Both the position numbers and the translations under genes were made by a program. This document shows, one piece after another, positions 21,802 to 33,543 of a DNA stretch of 64,000 bases. A model generated the notes under the pieces. It did no database searches, had not been told where the DNA came from, and worked only from the letters and a program-made list of their open reading frames with translations. Source of the DNA: Hyparrhenia diplandra. Taxonomy: Eukaryota; Streptophyta; Magnoliopsida; Poales; Poaceae. The stretch spans positions 209,695 to 273,694 of the forward strand of contig JADLZK010006437.1 in assembly GCA_015847255.1 (NCBI GenBank), written 5' to 3'. How positions within the stretch are numbered: the stretch's first letter is position 1; each line of letters begins with the position of its first letter.

Positions 21802-24700
21802 GATAGGGTATTGCAAAGGCGAAGCTTAGAGAGGGCCAAAGTAGGTATACGAAATGTAATTATTCAGTGAGAAGAAGAAATGCAAAGCCTGTGGCGATTA
21901 TTGTCATGTGTTATTGAGGACACCACCCTGGCTGGATATCTACGGTGTGCGCCCAACTTGGCCCGACCCTCACTCGGCCCAATTTGTTTTCCCTTCCATT
22001 CAATTCACTCCCGCGGCCCAGTTTGCGATAGCTCAATAGTCACTGCTCTGCTAGTTTGCTTTTTTTTCGTTCTTTTTTTGCCGCTCTTCTTCCTTTCTGT
22101 TTTCCTGTCCTTGTTTCCTCGTGCCTGAAAACACTAACCACTATTAAAAACGACTTTAAACAGATTGAAGCAAAAAACTTTCGAGTTGACTTGAGTGAAG
22201 TTGAAATCCATTGATAGATAAATTTCAATTTGATTTTTGGGGATGTATTTTTGGTAAGAATTGTTCAATTAAGGTAGCCCCATCTGACTTGTGAGTTGAC
22301 CCACGCCGTCGAGGACGTTGCGGCGGCATCCGTTCGTTAATTGCTTGTGCAGATTGGCAAGCCTGCTATTAACGAGAGGAGGAGGGTCGTCAGCCCCGTC
22401 AATTCACGAGTAACTGTGGTAGCTAGCTAAACCAAAACCACACACTCGTACTACAGCTACGGTAGTCGGACAAGCAAGTCAGTCAGGATATTTGAGGTGT
22501 TGAGGAGCTAGCTAGGTGCCTATGCTCCGTCCATGGTTGTCCACCATGTCCTCTTGCATAGTTGCATGTGTCGCTTGACAGGGCAGGGAATTAGAGAGAA
22601 ACTTGGCAGCGCCGCTTGCGCTTGAGATGGGTCATGTGCCTGCCTGCCCCCCCCCCAGTTGTTGTTAAATAAATTAGTCCCACGCAGCGCAGCCACGGGC
22701 GCTCGTGGTCCAGCTGCCTGCCCAAATCGCAAAACAAAGGTGAGGTGGAGCCAGCCCAGGGCCAGGATGCGGTTGTTGAGGGCGATGCGGAGAAGGAGAC
22801 GCAAACTGTCGGCGGCTGCCATGCCCTGTGCTAGTCTGCTGTGCCTCGGCGGGACTGGAGGGGGAAAACGCGTGGGCTCATTGGCTGCCCTGCCTGCCGG
22901 TGACCGGGACTGGGAGCCACACCCGCCGATCGATCCACTGGAAAGTGACGGGCGTTTTTACGTTATACGTGGTGCGGCACGGGATCCTCGTGCCATGTCC
23001 ACAGCACCATGCGTGCGTTTCGTTTCCGTCCCGCCCCCGCCCCCGCCGGGCCGTGTTTATTTCTTTTTCTTTTTCTCTTTGAAGAATTCGTGTTAATAGT
23101 CGGTAGAGGCCGGCGCTATCTATCATGCCGTGTTTAGTTGGTGTCAGTGGTGTTGGCCACTGTCGTCGGTTCTCCTCTCGAATCAGAGCTTAATTTCATC
23201 GTTAATACTACCTCTAACAAAAGATAGTAAATATATTAACGTAAAGTTCGTTGGCAACACGCACCATTCGTGTCCTACTACAACTAGCTAGTAGGGGCAT
23301 GGATGCACCCAAAAAAAAAAAAAAAAAGAGCAAATTCACAAAACTTGTTTTCTCACATTTGAAACGATGCGTTTTCAGAGGAATTGGTGTCACCTTCCTT
23401 GTCGGTTTCCATAACCGTTATTTATCATTGATCGGCCCGCGGGAAGATTAGAATAATGCAATCGTTCGTTTACACGAAAACGATCTCTTTGCCGATTTTC
23501 TCTCTCAATAAAAAAGGTACGTCATGATCTACATGATATTTAATGGTTGAGATGATCAACTTTAATTTGATGATGATGGTTGGCAAACAAAAACAATGCA
23601 GGAACAAGTATGTAATTCTTATAAAATGAATGAATCTGCGCTGTCCGTCATGCATGCTAACCTGCCTTTCCTAATATTAACAATAATTAACAATACTACT
23701 GTCCTACTTGGCCATGTCTCTGTTTTTGTTTTGGAATTTTACAAGTATTCATGATCTACCGGTAACTAATTACGGAGTATTACTAAACATTGTCCGGTCT
23801 TGCATTTATCATATACTCTTTTTTTCGATTTTTTTTAATGTTTGTTTTGTCATTCACTTAATTCGCTAGCTGCATGCCACCACACCATATGCATTAAGCT
23901 TAAGCCCACATGATCACGGTGGTTCCATTTGAATAAAATAGAGTATTACTCACATGCACCACACCTAATGACACTTGACCTACCACATCCCCATGCCTTG
24001 ATTCTCGTTGCCTTTTTAAATATATTATTATTAGGCTCAATGATGGTGCCAGCAAAGATAGAATAGAAGCAAATATGTTTCCATTCCTATACTGTGCCCC
24101 ACAGTTAATCTGTTACTGTGCTCCGGTGACTGAGCCCTATCAGTTTACTGTAATAATAACTTGTAGGAGAATTGGGTTACTCACAAGTCAAAGCCAAGGT
24201 GATTCTTTTTCTCCCCACACAGAGCATGGGTGATCCAAAACACAGTATATTAAGAATCATGTGCCTCGAGAATCTCCTCTAATTTTTGCCTTGCCAAGTG
24301 GTGCTCTATTGTTTATCACCACTCTATCTCCATCATCCACCACACCATATCTTGTCTTAATTACCTCCGTGAAGTCAAGGTTGACACTCATCCACTCCAA
24401 TGTGCAAGCTAGGCCACTAGCTAGCTCTCGCTCAAGGTTGCCTCCCATTGTAACTAACCACTGGCGAAAAGCCCTAACTAAAGTTTTTGAGGTGACAGTG
24501 GTAATACAAAACTGGATTTACTTAAATGGAATGCATGTGATAAATACAAGAATAATTAAGCCTACATTTAGAAAACATGGGTAATAATGGGAAACATCTC
24601 TTTCCTAGCCTAGCACACGCACCACCACGAAATTAGTACATTCACACAAATGGAAAGCATATTAATGTAGCATGAACAATGGAATGTGCATTTCCAAACG
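21802..24700. other. Long non-coding region upstream of CESA
   Basis: No convincing gene. The stretch 22600-23080 is GC-richer with open frames lacking domains; 23300-24650 is AT-rich. 21945-22030 resembles 15690-15780. Distal CESA regulatory sequence may lie here, but I cannot define individual elements. Confidence 0.45.
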
Positions 24701-24721
24701 ATCTCGCTCAACTTAGAGCCT

Positions 24722-24943
24722 GATTAAAAAGGAACCGGCTCCAGCTCCCTCTCCCTCTCAATGAAGCTAGGAGCCGGTTTTCTCTCTCTCCCTCTCCCTC
24801 TCACTGACATCGGGTCATATTGCTAGGAGCCAGAGAAGCCGATTTTGGGGCTCCTCGACCGGCTCCGCGGCGTTAGCATGCCGCTACAAAGTGGAGGCGG
24901 GAACCAAGAAGAGCCCCGCCAAACAAACCCTTAACCGAACCTC
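24722..24943. mobile_element. Candidate degenerate MITE (GAGCCGG-type)
   Basis: The segment opens AGAGCCTGATT..GGAACCGGCTCC and closes ACCGGCTCC..GAGCCCCGCCAAACAAACCC, with internal AGGAGCCGG and CT-rich blocks. Related grass MITEs begin with GGCCTGTTTGG-like ends and GGAGCCGG repeats. No clean target duplication is visible. Confidence 0.4.
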
Positions 24944-25049
24944 TTTTTTTTCAACTGAACTGAAATTTTACACTAATTTTGTACCAAAGTTAGCATCAGG
25001 TGTCGCTATTATCTTTCCCTCAATAATACTTGCCCAGGCCAGCAAGCCA

Positions 25050-25558
25050 CAGTTAAGCTGATCAGAGACATTCTACCAACCTTTCCTTCCCCTCCTCTTT
25101 CTCTCTCTCATACCACTGTCAGTCATCAGTAATCAGTCCATTAGTTGCCGTTTTGGTGCTGCACCGACACCGACACTTTCTCTCTCCTCCCTCCCTCACT
25201 AACAACCCTCTCCTTTTCTTTAGAAAAAAAAAGGAAAGCCACCTCCACCATCACCCACGCTAATCAGCCGCAGCCGCAGCTGGTAACAACGCGGTGGTTG
25301 CGCTCTGGTCTCCGAGGGAAGGGAAGGGAACGCGGCGCGGCATTATTATACCACCACACCACCCACCCATCCCACAGCTCATTGCGCCAGAGCAGCCCAG
25401 CAGAGCGCAGCGCAGCGCAGCCCAGAGCGGCGCCGCGCGCATCCCCCACCACCCCGACCAGCTTGAGCGGCCGCCGCGGGGAGACCACAGTGGGGAGGAG
25501 GACAGGACTACCCACATTTCCCTGTGCCGCCGCCGCCGCGGCGAGATCCAATCCCGAG
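25050..25558 (+). promoter_or_regulatory. Probable CESA core promoter and 5' leader
   Basis: Upstream of the CESA start lies a pyrimidine-rich stretch (CCTCCTCTTTCTCTCTCTC near 25090) typical of plant Y-patches, then CT-rich leader sequence and a GC-rich segment rich in GCC triplets just before the ATG at 25559. No clear TATA box is seen. An open frame runs through part of the leader from 25145 in frame with CESA, but the family start MEASAGLVAGS at 25559 is conserved, so the upstream ATG is not the protein start. Confidence 0.5.
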
Positions 25559-28500
25559 ATGGAGGCGAGCGCGGGTCTAGTAGCCGGCTCGCACAACCGC
25601 AACGAGCTAGTAGTGATCCGCCGCGAGTCCTCCGGCGGCGTCGTCGGAGCTTCCGCCCCCGGCGCGCGTCGCGGGCCGTGCCAGATATGCGGCGACGAGG
25701 TCGGGGTCGGGTTCGACGGGGAGCCGTTCGTGGCGTGCAACGAGTGCGCGTTCCCTGTCTGCCGCGCGTGCTACGAGTACGAGCGGCGGGAAGGGTCGCA
25801 GGCGTGCCCGCAGTGCCGGACGAGGTACAAGCGCCTCAAGGGGTGTCCTCGTGTGGCCGGCGATGAGGAGGAGGAGGGGGTGGATGACCTCGAGGGCGAG
25901 TTTGGGCTGCAGGATGGTGGTGTCGGGGGTGGTGCGGGGCATGAGGATGACCCGCAGTATGTTGCGGAGGCTATGCTTAGGGCGCAGATGAGCTATGGAC
26001 GCGGTGGGGATGGATTCGGCGGCGGACCTGTTCCTAATGTGCCGCTCCTCACCAATGGCCAGATGGTATGCACTCTGTTCACTCTCCTCTGCTGCTGATG
26101 CTGCTTGCACTGCTTGCTTGATTTTGGCTGAGATTGAACTCGGTCGTGACTGAGATGCTCGCTGCGTCGTCGTCATGTGTGGATGTAGGTTGATGACATC
26201 CCGCCGGAGCAGCACGCGCTCGTGCCGTCCTACATGGGCGGCGGGGGCAAGAGGATCCACCCGCTCCCCTTCGCAGATCCCAACCTTCCAGGTTCGTGCG
26301 TGCGTGATTCACGCGGTTTGGTGATGGAATCTGCCAATGCGACTACCATAACAATGCCTGTCTAAACTGCCTGCCGTGTTTGTGCTCATGTCAACCGTCT
26401 TGCTGTCTCTGCAGTGCAACCGAGATCCATGGACCCGTCCAAGGATCTGGCCGCCTACGGCTACGGGAGCGTGGCCTGGAAGGAGAGGATGGAGGGCTGG
26501 AAGCAGAAGCAGGACCGCCTGCAGCATGCCAGGAGCGATGGAGGCGGTGATTGGGAGGGAGACGATGCAGATCTGCCGCTGTATGTGCTCTGCTCATCCA
26601 CACTTGTGTTGACTATTACTTGTTTGTTCCTACCACGACCTGCTTTGATTACTTTTCTTTGGGTGCTAAGTGCTGTCGCCTGTCGTGCGCTGCAGTCTGT
26701 ATACTTATTTACTCAAGTTAGCTGATGCCAGCTGCTTCCACTAGATATCTAGTGAGCTACAAGAGTGCGATGTGCACTTTTATTAAACTGCTAATCTCCA
26801 GCTAGGCACACATGAAAGTGACATCCAATTTCATTAGGCAGTAAAGGGCTATGGTATTTTATCACAATATATCAAAAAAACTGCAATTATTTTGATAGCT
26901 TTGCTATTACTTGCTACGTTGCTAGATGTTGCACAACTACTTGAGTTGGAGAGAATCCATAATACAAGCTCAATTGTTTATGCAATTCTGAATTTACAGA
27001 CTAACACCTATATGGAATTTTTAGTGTGGTGTATTTGTTGCTTCATCTCATCTATGTTTTTCACCATGGTTGTTGCCTGTATATTCATAGAAACCTACAC
27101 AGTGGTGTAGACAATTTTGCATTGCATTTTAAGAATTTATCTTTATCTTCTAAGTCAGCCGCAACGTAGTACTATCCTCTGTCCTAAATTATAGGTCATT
27201 TTTGCTTTTCTAGGTGCATAGATATACAATATGATGTCTAGGTGCATAGCAAAAAAAGTAATGTACCTAGAAATGTCAAAACGACCTATACATTGGAATG
27301 GAGGGAGTACTTGATAACAAAAACTTTTGCGCTTTCTTTTCATATAGCATTACTAGTATGTGGTTCTAAAATGTTCTGTAAATTTCTTGTGCAGAATGGA
27401 TGAAGCTCGACAGCCATTGTCCAGAAAAAGTCCCAATATCATCAAGCAAAATCAATCCCTACAGGATGATTATTGTTATCCGGTTGGTGGTCTTGGGTTT
27501 CTTCTTCCACTACCGTGTGATGCACCGGTGAACGATGCTTTTGCATTATGGCTCATATCTGTTATCTGTGAAATCTGGTTTGCCATGTCCTGGATTCTTG
27601 ATCAGTTCCCAAAGTGGCTTCCAATTGAGAGGGAGACTTACCTGGACCGTTTATCCCTAAGGTTAGTTGCATCGTTGCATGATGAATTGAAAAAATAAAT
27701 CTATTTTCTCTCTAAAATTCCAAAGCTAAGAAGTTCATTGTTTGTCTGGCCAGGTTTGACAAGGAAGGTCAACCTTCTCAGCTTGCTCCTATTGACTTCT
27801 TTGTCAGTACGGTTGATCCCTCGAAGGAACCTCCCTTGGTCACAGCGAACACTGTCCTTTCCATCCTTTCTGTGGATTATCCAGTTGAGAAGGTCTCCTG
27901 CTATGTTTCTGATGATGGTGCTGCAATGCTTACATTTGAAGCATTATCCGAAACATCTGAATTTGCAAAGAAATGGGTTCCTTTCTGCAAAAGTTTAATC
28001 TTGAGCCTCGTGCTCCTGAGTGGTACTTCCAACAGAAGATAGACTACCTGAAAGACAAGGTTGCCGCTTCATTTGTTAGGGAGAGGAGGGCGATGAAGGT
28101 ACAATGTTTATCCTGTGTTGTGCTTTCCTGTGCAATTTCCTAACTTGTATGAACAGGCTAGTTACATGGCTTGTTTTTCATTCAGAGAGAATACGAGGAA
28201 TTCAAGGTAAGGATCAATGCCTTGGTTGCAAAAGCCCAAAAGGTTCCCGAGGAAGGATGGACAATGCAAGATGGTAGCCCCTGGCCTGAAACAACGTGCG
28301 CGATCATCCTGGAATGATTCAGGTAGGCATTTATAGTCCTTGGTTTTATAATACATGCTAGCACAATCTATCAATGCCATTGTTCTGCTTCTCTCTTTGT
28401 TTTCTTTGAGCTTAAAGTTTGTTCTACTTATAACGTCAAAATGCTCAAATTTCTGTGTCAACAGGTATTCCTTGGCCAAAGTGGTGGTCGTGTGATGTGG

Positions 28501-30715
28501 AAGGAAATGAGTTGCCTCGCCTTGTTTATTGCTCAAGAGAAAAGAGGCCAGGTTATAACCATCACAAGAAGGCTGGTGCCATGAATGCACTGGTAAAATC
28601 TCTGCACTTGATGTCTTTTATCATTCTTCTTATAACCTAATAGAAGTAATTGATTGATGCTTTTTTTTTTTTTTTTGTTCATAATTGATAGGTCCGTGTC
28701 TCTGCTGTCTTATCAAATGCTCCATACCTATTGAACTTGGATTGTGATCACTACATCAACAACAGCAAGGCCATAAAAGAGGCTATGTGTTTCATGATGG
28801 ATCCTTTGGTGGGGAAGAAAGTGTGCTTTGTCCAGTTCCCTCAGAGGTTTGATGGTATTGACCGTAATGATCGATACGCTAACAGGAACGTTGTCTTCTT
28901 TGATGTAAGATTCAGCTTCCCTGTTCCAACACCTTAAGCTCTTCATTTTGTTATCAATATCACATAGGTTTTCTAACACTCGCATCATACAGATCAACAT
29001 GAAAGGTTTGGGACGGTATTCAAGGACCCATCTATGTGGGTACTGGATGTGTTTTTCAGACGACAGGCACTGTGCGGTTATGATGCTCCTAAAACGAAGA
29101 AGCCACCATCAAGAACTTGCAACTGCTGGCCCAAGTGGTGCCTCTCTTGCTGCTGCAGCAGGAACAAGAATAAAAAGAAGACTACAAAACCAAAGACGGA
29201 GAAGAAGAAAAGACTATTTTTTAAGAAAGCAGAAAACCCTTCACCTGCATATGCTTTGGGTGAAATTGAGGAAGGTGCTCCAGGTATTGTCAACCTTTCA
29301 GACATAGCTTACAACAGCACTGTTAAAGTTCAAAGGCATATGCTTAGATTTCAAAACAAGACAGTTCTGTTTCTATTTGACACTTGTGAATAACATTTTC
29401 ATTGTTCTCCAGGTGCTGATATTGAGAAGGCTGGAATTGTAAATCAACAGAAACTAGAAAAGAAATTTGGGCAGTCATCTGTTTTTGTTGCATCAACGCT
29501 TCTTGAGAATGGTGGGACCCTGAAGAGTTCAAGTCCAGCTTCTCTTCTAAAGGAAGCTATACATGTTATCAGCTGCGGCTATGAAGACAAGACTGACTGG
29601 GGAAAAGAGGTCTTTATACCATATAACCTATTCAAAGACTTTTGACTATGATACTAAATATATATTTTACTAAGCTGATCATGGTTTCTTGCAGATTGGC
29701 TGGATTTATGGATCAATTACAGAGGATATCTTGACTGGATTTAAGATGCACTGCCATGGCTGGCGGTCTATTTACTGCATCCCGAAGCGGCCTGCATTCA
29801 AAGGTTCTGCACCTCTGAATCTTTCTGATCGTCTTCACCAGGTCCTTCGCTGGGCTCTTGGGTCTGTTGAAATTTTCTTCAGCAAGCACTGCCCACTTTG
29901 GTATGGGTATGGTGGTGGGCTCAAATTTTTGGAAAGGTTTTCTTATATCAACTCCATCGTATATCCCTGGACATCCATTCCTCTCTTGGCTTACTGTACC
30001 TTGCCTGCCATCTGCCTGCTCACTGGGAAATTTATCACACCAGAGGTAAATATATATTATATCCTTAAAAATAAAGCAAAAATCCTGGTTTTGTTCTTGA
30101 ATCTTACTGTCAATTTTGCTTCAAATTGCAGCTTACCAATGCTGCCAGTATCTGGTTCATGGCACTTTTCATCTGCATTGCCATCACTGGCATCCTTGAA
30201 ATGAGATGGAGTGGTGTGGCCATCGATGACTGGTGGAGAAACGAGCAGTTCTGGGTCATTGGAGGTGCTTCTGCGCATCTCTTCGCGGTGTTCCAAGGCC
30301 TTCTCAAGGTCCTTGCTGGTATCGACACGAGCTTCACCGTCACATCGAAGGCCGGTGACGACGAGGAGTTCTCAGAGCTCTACACGTTCAAATGGACCAC
30401 CCTGTTGATACCTCCGACCACTCTCCTCCTGCTGAACTTCATCGGGTCGTGGCTGGAATCTCGAACGCCATCAACAACGGGTACGAGTCATGGGGCCCTC
30501 TGTTCGGGAAGCTCTTCTTCGCCTTCTGGGTGATCATCCATCTGTACCCATTCCTCAAGGGTCTGGTGGGAAGGCAGAACAGGACGCCGACGATCGCGGA
30601 TCGCCTGGTCCATCCTGCTGGCCTCCATCTTCTCGCTCCTGTGGGTCCGCATTGACCCGTTCCTTGCCAAGAGCGATGGCCCCTTCTGGAGGAGTGTGGT
30701 CTGGACTGCAACTGA
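25559..30715 (+). CDS. CESA5: Cellulose synthase catalytic subunit (CESA5-type), 12 exons, with frameshifts
   Basis: Polymerises UDP-glucose into beta-1,4-glucan in plasma-membrane rosettes; the protein is closest to grass CESA5/6 of primary walls. Exons: 25559-26065, 26189-26291, 26415-26580, 27395-27661, 27754-28098, 28186-28322, 28465-28592, 28692-28904, 28993-29283, 29413-29609, 29695-30045, 30132-30715; all have GT-AG borders. Exon 1 has MEASAGLVAGSHNRNELVVI and the RING-like zinc finger (CQIC..CNEC..CRAC..CPQC). Catalytic residues are intact: DDG (27911), DCD (28740), TED (29719), QVLRW (29839). It ends CGLDCN. The full product would be near 1,085 residues. At least ten small indels break the frame: about 27425, 27525, 27990, 28288, 28491 (+2), 29010, 29052, 30444, 30597 and 30681. 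Nearly all are one base in homopolymer runs, so sequencing error is as likely as a pseudogene. Confidence 0.93.
27172..27307. mobile_element. Stowaway MITE in CESA intron 3, TSD TA
   Basis: 136 bp with ends CTATCCTCTGTCCTAAATTA and the complement of CTCCCTCCATTCCAATGTAT, flanked by TA. The body repeats CTAGGTGCATAG in inverted form and the arms contain ATAGGTC, as in the CTCCCTCCGTCCC Stowaway (Tc1/mariner) MITEs of grasses. Confidence 0.92.
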
Positions 30716-31150
30716 AGATGAAAGGAAGTTCTGTCGCAGGCGAATTATGCCTGATTTTTTTGGAATTCTTTCCTGTAGATAGAAACCACAGATGATCCCC
30801 GGCATTTCTTCTCCTGTGTCCCTGGTGAGGCTGTGACATCTCTTGAGTTTTTGCAACCGAAGACAGTCCATGCCTGCTGCTGCTGCTGCTGCTGCTGGTT
30901 ATTCAGGATTCATTGTTTATTTATTGGAAGAGTTTAGTTGAATTGAACCTGTCAAGGAAGGGCAGTAGCATGCAGTTGGCATTGGCAAGGCAGGGATTGA
31001 TCTGCCAGCCGTCGTGTGCAGGAGGAAAGGTGCCTAGTGTTTGTTGAGTAAATTAAAAAGGTTTAAGTTATACCCAGTGTCATGCACATTCCAGAGTATG
31101 TCCTGTCCTGTCCTGCCCATTGTATTCATGTTTACATACAGTTGTATATT
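30716..31150 (+). other. CESA 3' untranslated region with (CTG)8
   Basis: Non-coding sequence after the CESA stop. A perfect CTG run of eight triplets lies at 30874-30897. The T-rich segment at 31110-31150 is a plausible poly(A) region, but no canonical AATAAA is seen there. Confidence 0.5.
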
Positions 31151-33264
31151 AGCAACAAGAACAGATTGGTTAGGAGTTGATTCTTTCTAGCAATGTGTCT
31201 GTCTTGCCTCCTGTGTTGTAAAATCCGCCGCCCATTCGCCCAAAACCGCGGTGGGCGGCCTTCTGTTTCTGTGATGGTATAGAACCCTTGTTCTTCTTTG
31301 ATGACAAGTTGAGAAGGATTGGAACACCTGCTCTGTGTGTGTATCTTGCTGGCTGCCACCAAAAGAGTCTCCAAAGCCTAGAGCGGCATGGACGGCATGG
31401 AGCTGCTGCGCTGTGACCGACCAAAACCGCCTAGCGCTAGCGAGACCCGGCCAAGGGCATGGGGCGCCGAAAGACGCCGCCGAGGCCGTGGCTTCCTGCT
31501 GGCTGCTGGCTGCTGGCTGCTGGCCTGCAAGTCGCACGGTGCCGGTGCACGTGAAAAGCCGCCTGGTTCGTGGGGACCTGGGCAGACGGGCCCCGGGGTC
31601 GTTCACGCGGCGGAACGGAAGGAGGCTGCTGTGTGCATGTGAGGTTGGCCGGCGGCGCCGTGACTGACGCGTCGGGGACTGGAGCTGTGTCGGACGCGTT
31701 CGAGTCACGGGGACGGCGGGGCTGGGGCAGCGCAGTGGGTATGCAGCGGCCGTGCTTTTGGCTGGGAAAGGGGTCCAGGCGACCGACCACCGAGTTGTCC
31801 CGCCATCCATCTGCTGCGAATTTTGGCCATGCCGCGCGGAACACCGGCAGCAAAACCGCAAAAGAGTAGTACTCCTGGAGAAAGCCTGCGACCCGGGAGA
31901 TTTGTTTTGAAGGAAACCGGGGAGATGTTTCGGCGGAGGAAGCCCACTAGACTGACACGGACATTCTATGGGCTTTCGGCTTCCCGTGCAAGTCTATCTA
32001 TGGTTTTTCATTTTTGGTACTTTCGAAGGTGGACGGCCTTCATGACCGTATTTATTGCCGCACCCCGTGCTTTTTTAAAAAAACAGAAATGGTGCGTTTT
32101 AAAAAAAACAGAAATTGTAAAAAAAGAGAAACACCGAACCCGTTAATTTTGTAGGTTTTCTAATCACCGTCAATACTAATAGCCAATTTACCTATTATAA
32201 TATATGTTTTCTAATAACCATAGGCCAAAAAATCGCTTTGTCAGAGAAAAGGTTTTGTTGGAAAATGAAATACCTTTTTTTAAAAAATAAATTGCCTACT
32301 ATGTGTTTTAAAATACCAAAAATGTCGAGAAATGAAGATTGAAAGACGAAAAGGTTTTACTCGTTTTTCAAATCTTTTAGCCTACGAATTCAACACCAAA
32401 AGAGGCCCAAATGGAGGGTAGCTGCGTCGCCGGCCGGCGTTCCGTCCGTCCGGCGGCGGCGGTGGCCGAGATCGGTCCAAATTCTGGTCATTTTTTCAAA
32501 AAGGCCCTCTAGCTCTAGAGAAATATAACCCTGCCGCCCATCCTCCTCTCTTAGATTTCCTTGCAATAAACACCTCGGGTTTTTTCGAAATTGATCGACA
32601 TCCAGGCCATTCTATGGCCCACAACCGTCGAAGCTGTACGCGGGCGAATTGGGACAGATTCGCCCAAATAGTCTTCTCCTTTTGTGTGTCTTTTTATTAA
32701 ATCCTATGATTTGCCCGAAAAAAAAAATAAATAAATCCTATGATATGCTGATTTTGTTTATTCCATACAAAAAAAAAAAATAATCAGAACTCCTAAAATT
32801 GATTTTTTGTGTAACCTCTAGAAAAAAAATATATATGAAACTTAAAAATAATAAAAACTTCTTTTAATTAATAAATAAAACTTTTATGATTTTTACACAT
32901 TAAAATATTAATACAAAAAAAAAATCGTGGATGCTTTGTGATGTTGAAAACCTCTGCAAAAAAAAATTATAGATAAATCTGAAATGTTTCAACAAATTAT
33001 TATTCCAATCTCCATTAATAATTTAATTAAAAAAATCAGTTTACGGTCAATCTTTATAGGACTCGAAATATATATACAACAAAATGAAAATTCTGCGGTT
33101 AACATATACAACCATCCACAAATGATAATTTCGAACAACACAAATAAAACACTAATATATTGCATAAAGAACAATGTAGCTACCATTATTCATACTTATG
33201 TACTACAAAGAAAAAAAAAACAATGGCCATGCGTGGCAAAAGCCGCGCAACTTTCTAGTGTCAA
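31151..33264. other. Intergenic region, no gene identified
   Basis: 31330-31880 is GC-rich with overlapping open frames on both strands but no recognisable domain, possibly an unrelated promoter or first-exon fragment. 32100-33230 is AT-rich with A-runs and no coding signal. Confidence 0.45.
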
Positions 33265-33538
33265 TGTAAGGTTTCACTTGTGGAGCTTCTGCCGGCCAGT
33301 TCAGTTTGGATCTGCCTGCAGGCCGTCCGTTCGAGCCATGGATGCGAAGCTGTGCCAACCTTGTCACCACGCATGAATGTCTTCACAAGCATACCGCTAG
33401 GCAGCTCCTATGCAGAAAAGGGATTTGAGGCACATTTTTTCCCACGTACCAAAGCCCTGGCTCGTTGCTTGGCTTGGCCCCTGGAGCCGGGCATGTCCGA
33501 CGCATCTCCAAGGTGTCCAGTCCTCTCGTCTCTAGCGG
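33265..33538 (+). repeat. Left part of duplicated unit A (split by an LTR element)
   Basis: This segment matches 37020-37230 at many blocks in the same order: GCTTCTGCCGG..TTCAG, GCTGTGCCAACCTTGTCAC, GCAGAAAAGG.ATTTG, ACCAAAGCCCTG and GGAGCC. Its continuation lies at 35753 beyond the LTR element inserted at 33544. Confidence 0.75.
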
Positions 33539-33543
33539 GTGGG

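Noticed and set aside
21157..21839. Open frames of 200 codons on both strands near the Harbinger 5' end
   Set aside because: Low-complexity GC-rich leader of the element, no domain, mirrored on the opposite strand.
25145..25558. Upstream in-frame ATG extending the CESA protein by 138 codons
   Set aside because: The translated leader is low-complexity with no family similarity, while MEASAGLVAGS at 25559 is the conserved CESA start.
30874..30897. (CTG)8 as a coding leucine/alanine repeat
   Set aside because: It lies after the conserved CESA stop and is best read as 3' UTR microsatellite.
31187..31861. 224-codon minus-strand frame downstream of CESA
   Set aside because: Low-complexity Pro/Arg/Ser-rich frame in GC-rich DNA, with competing frames on the plus strand and no domain.
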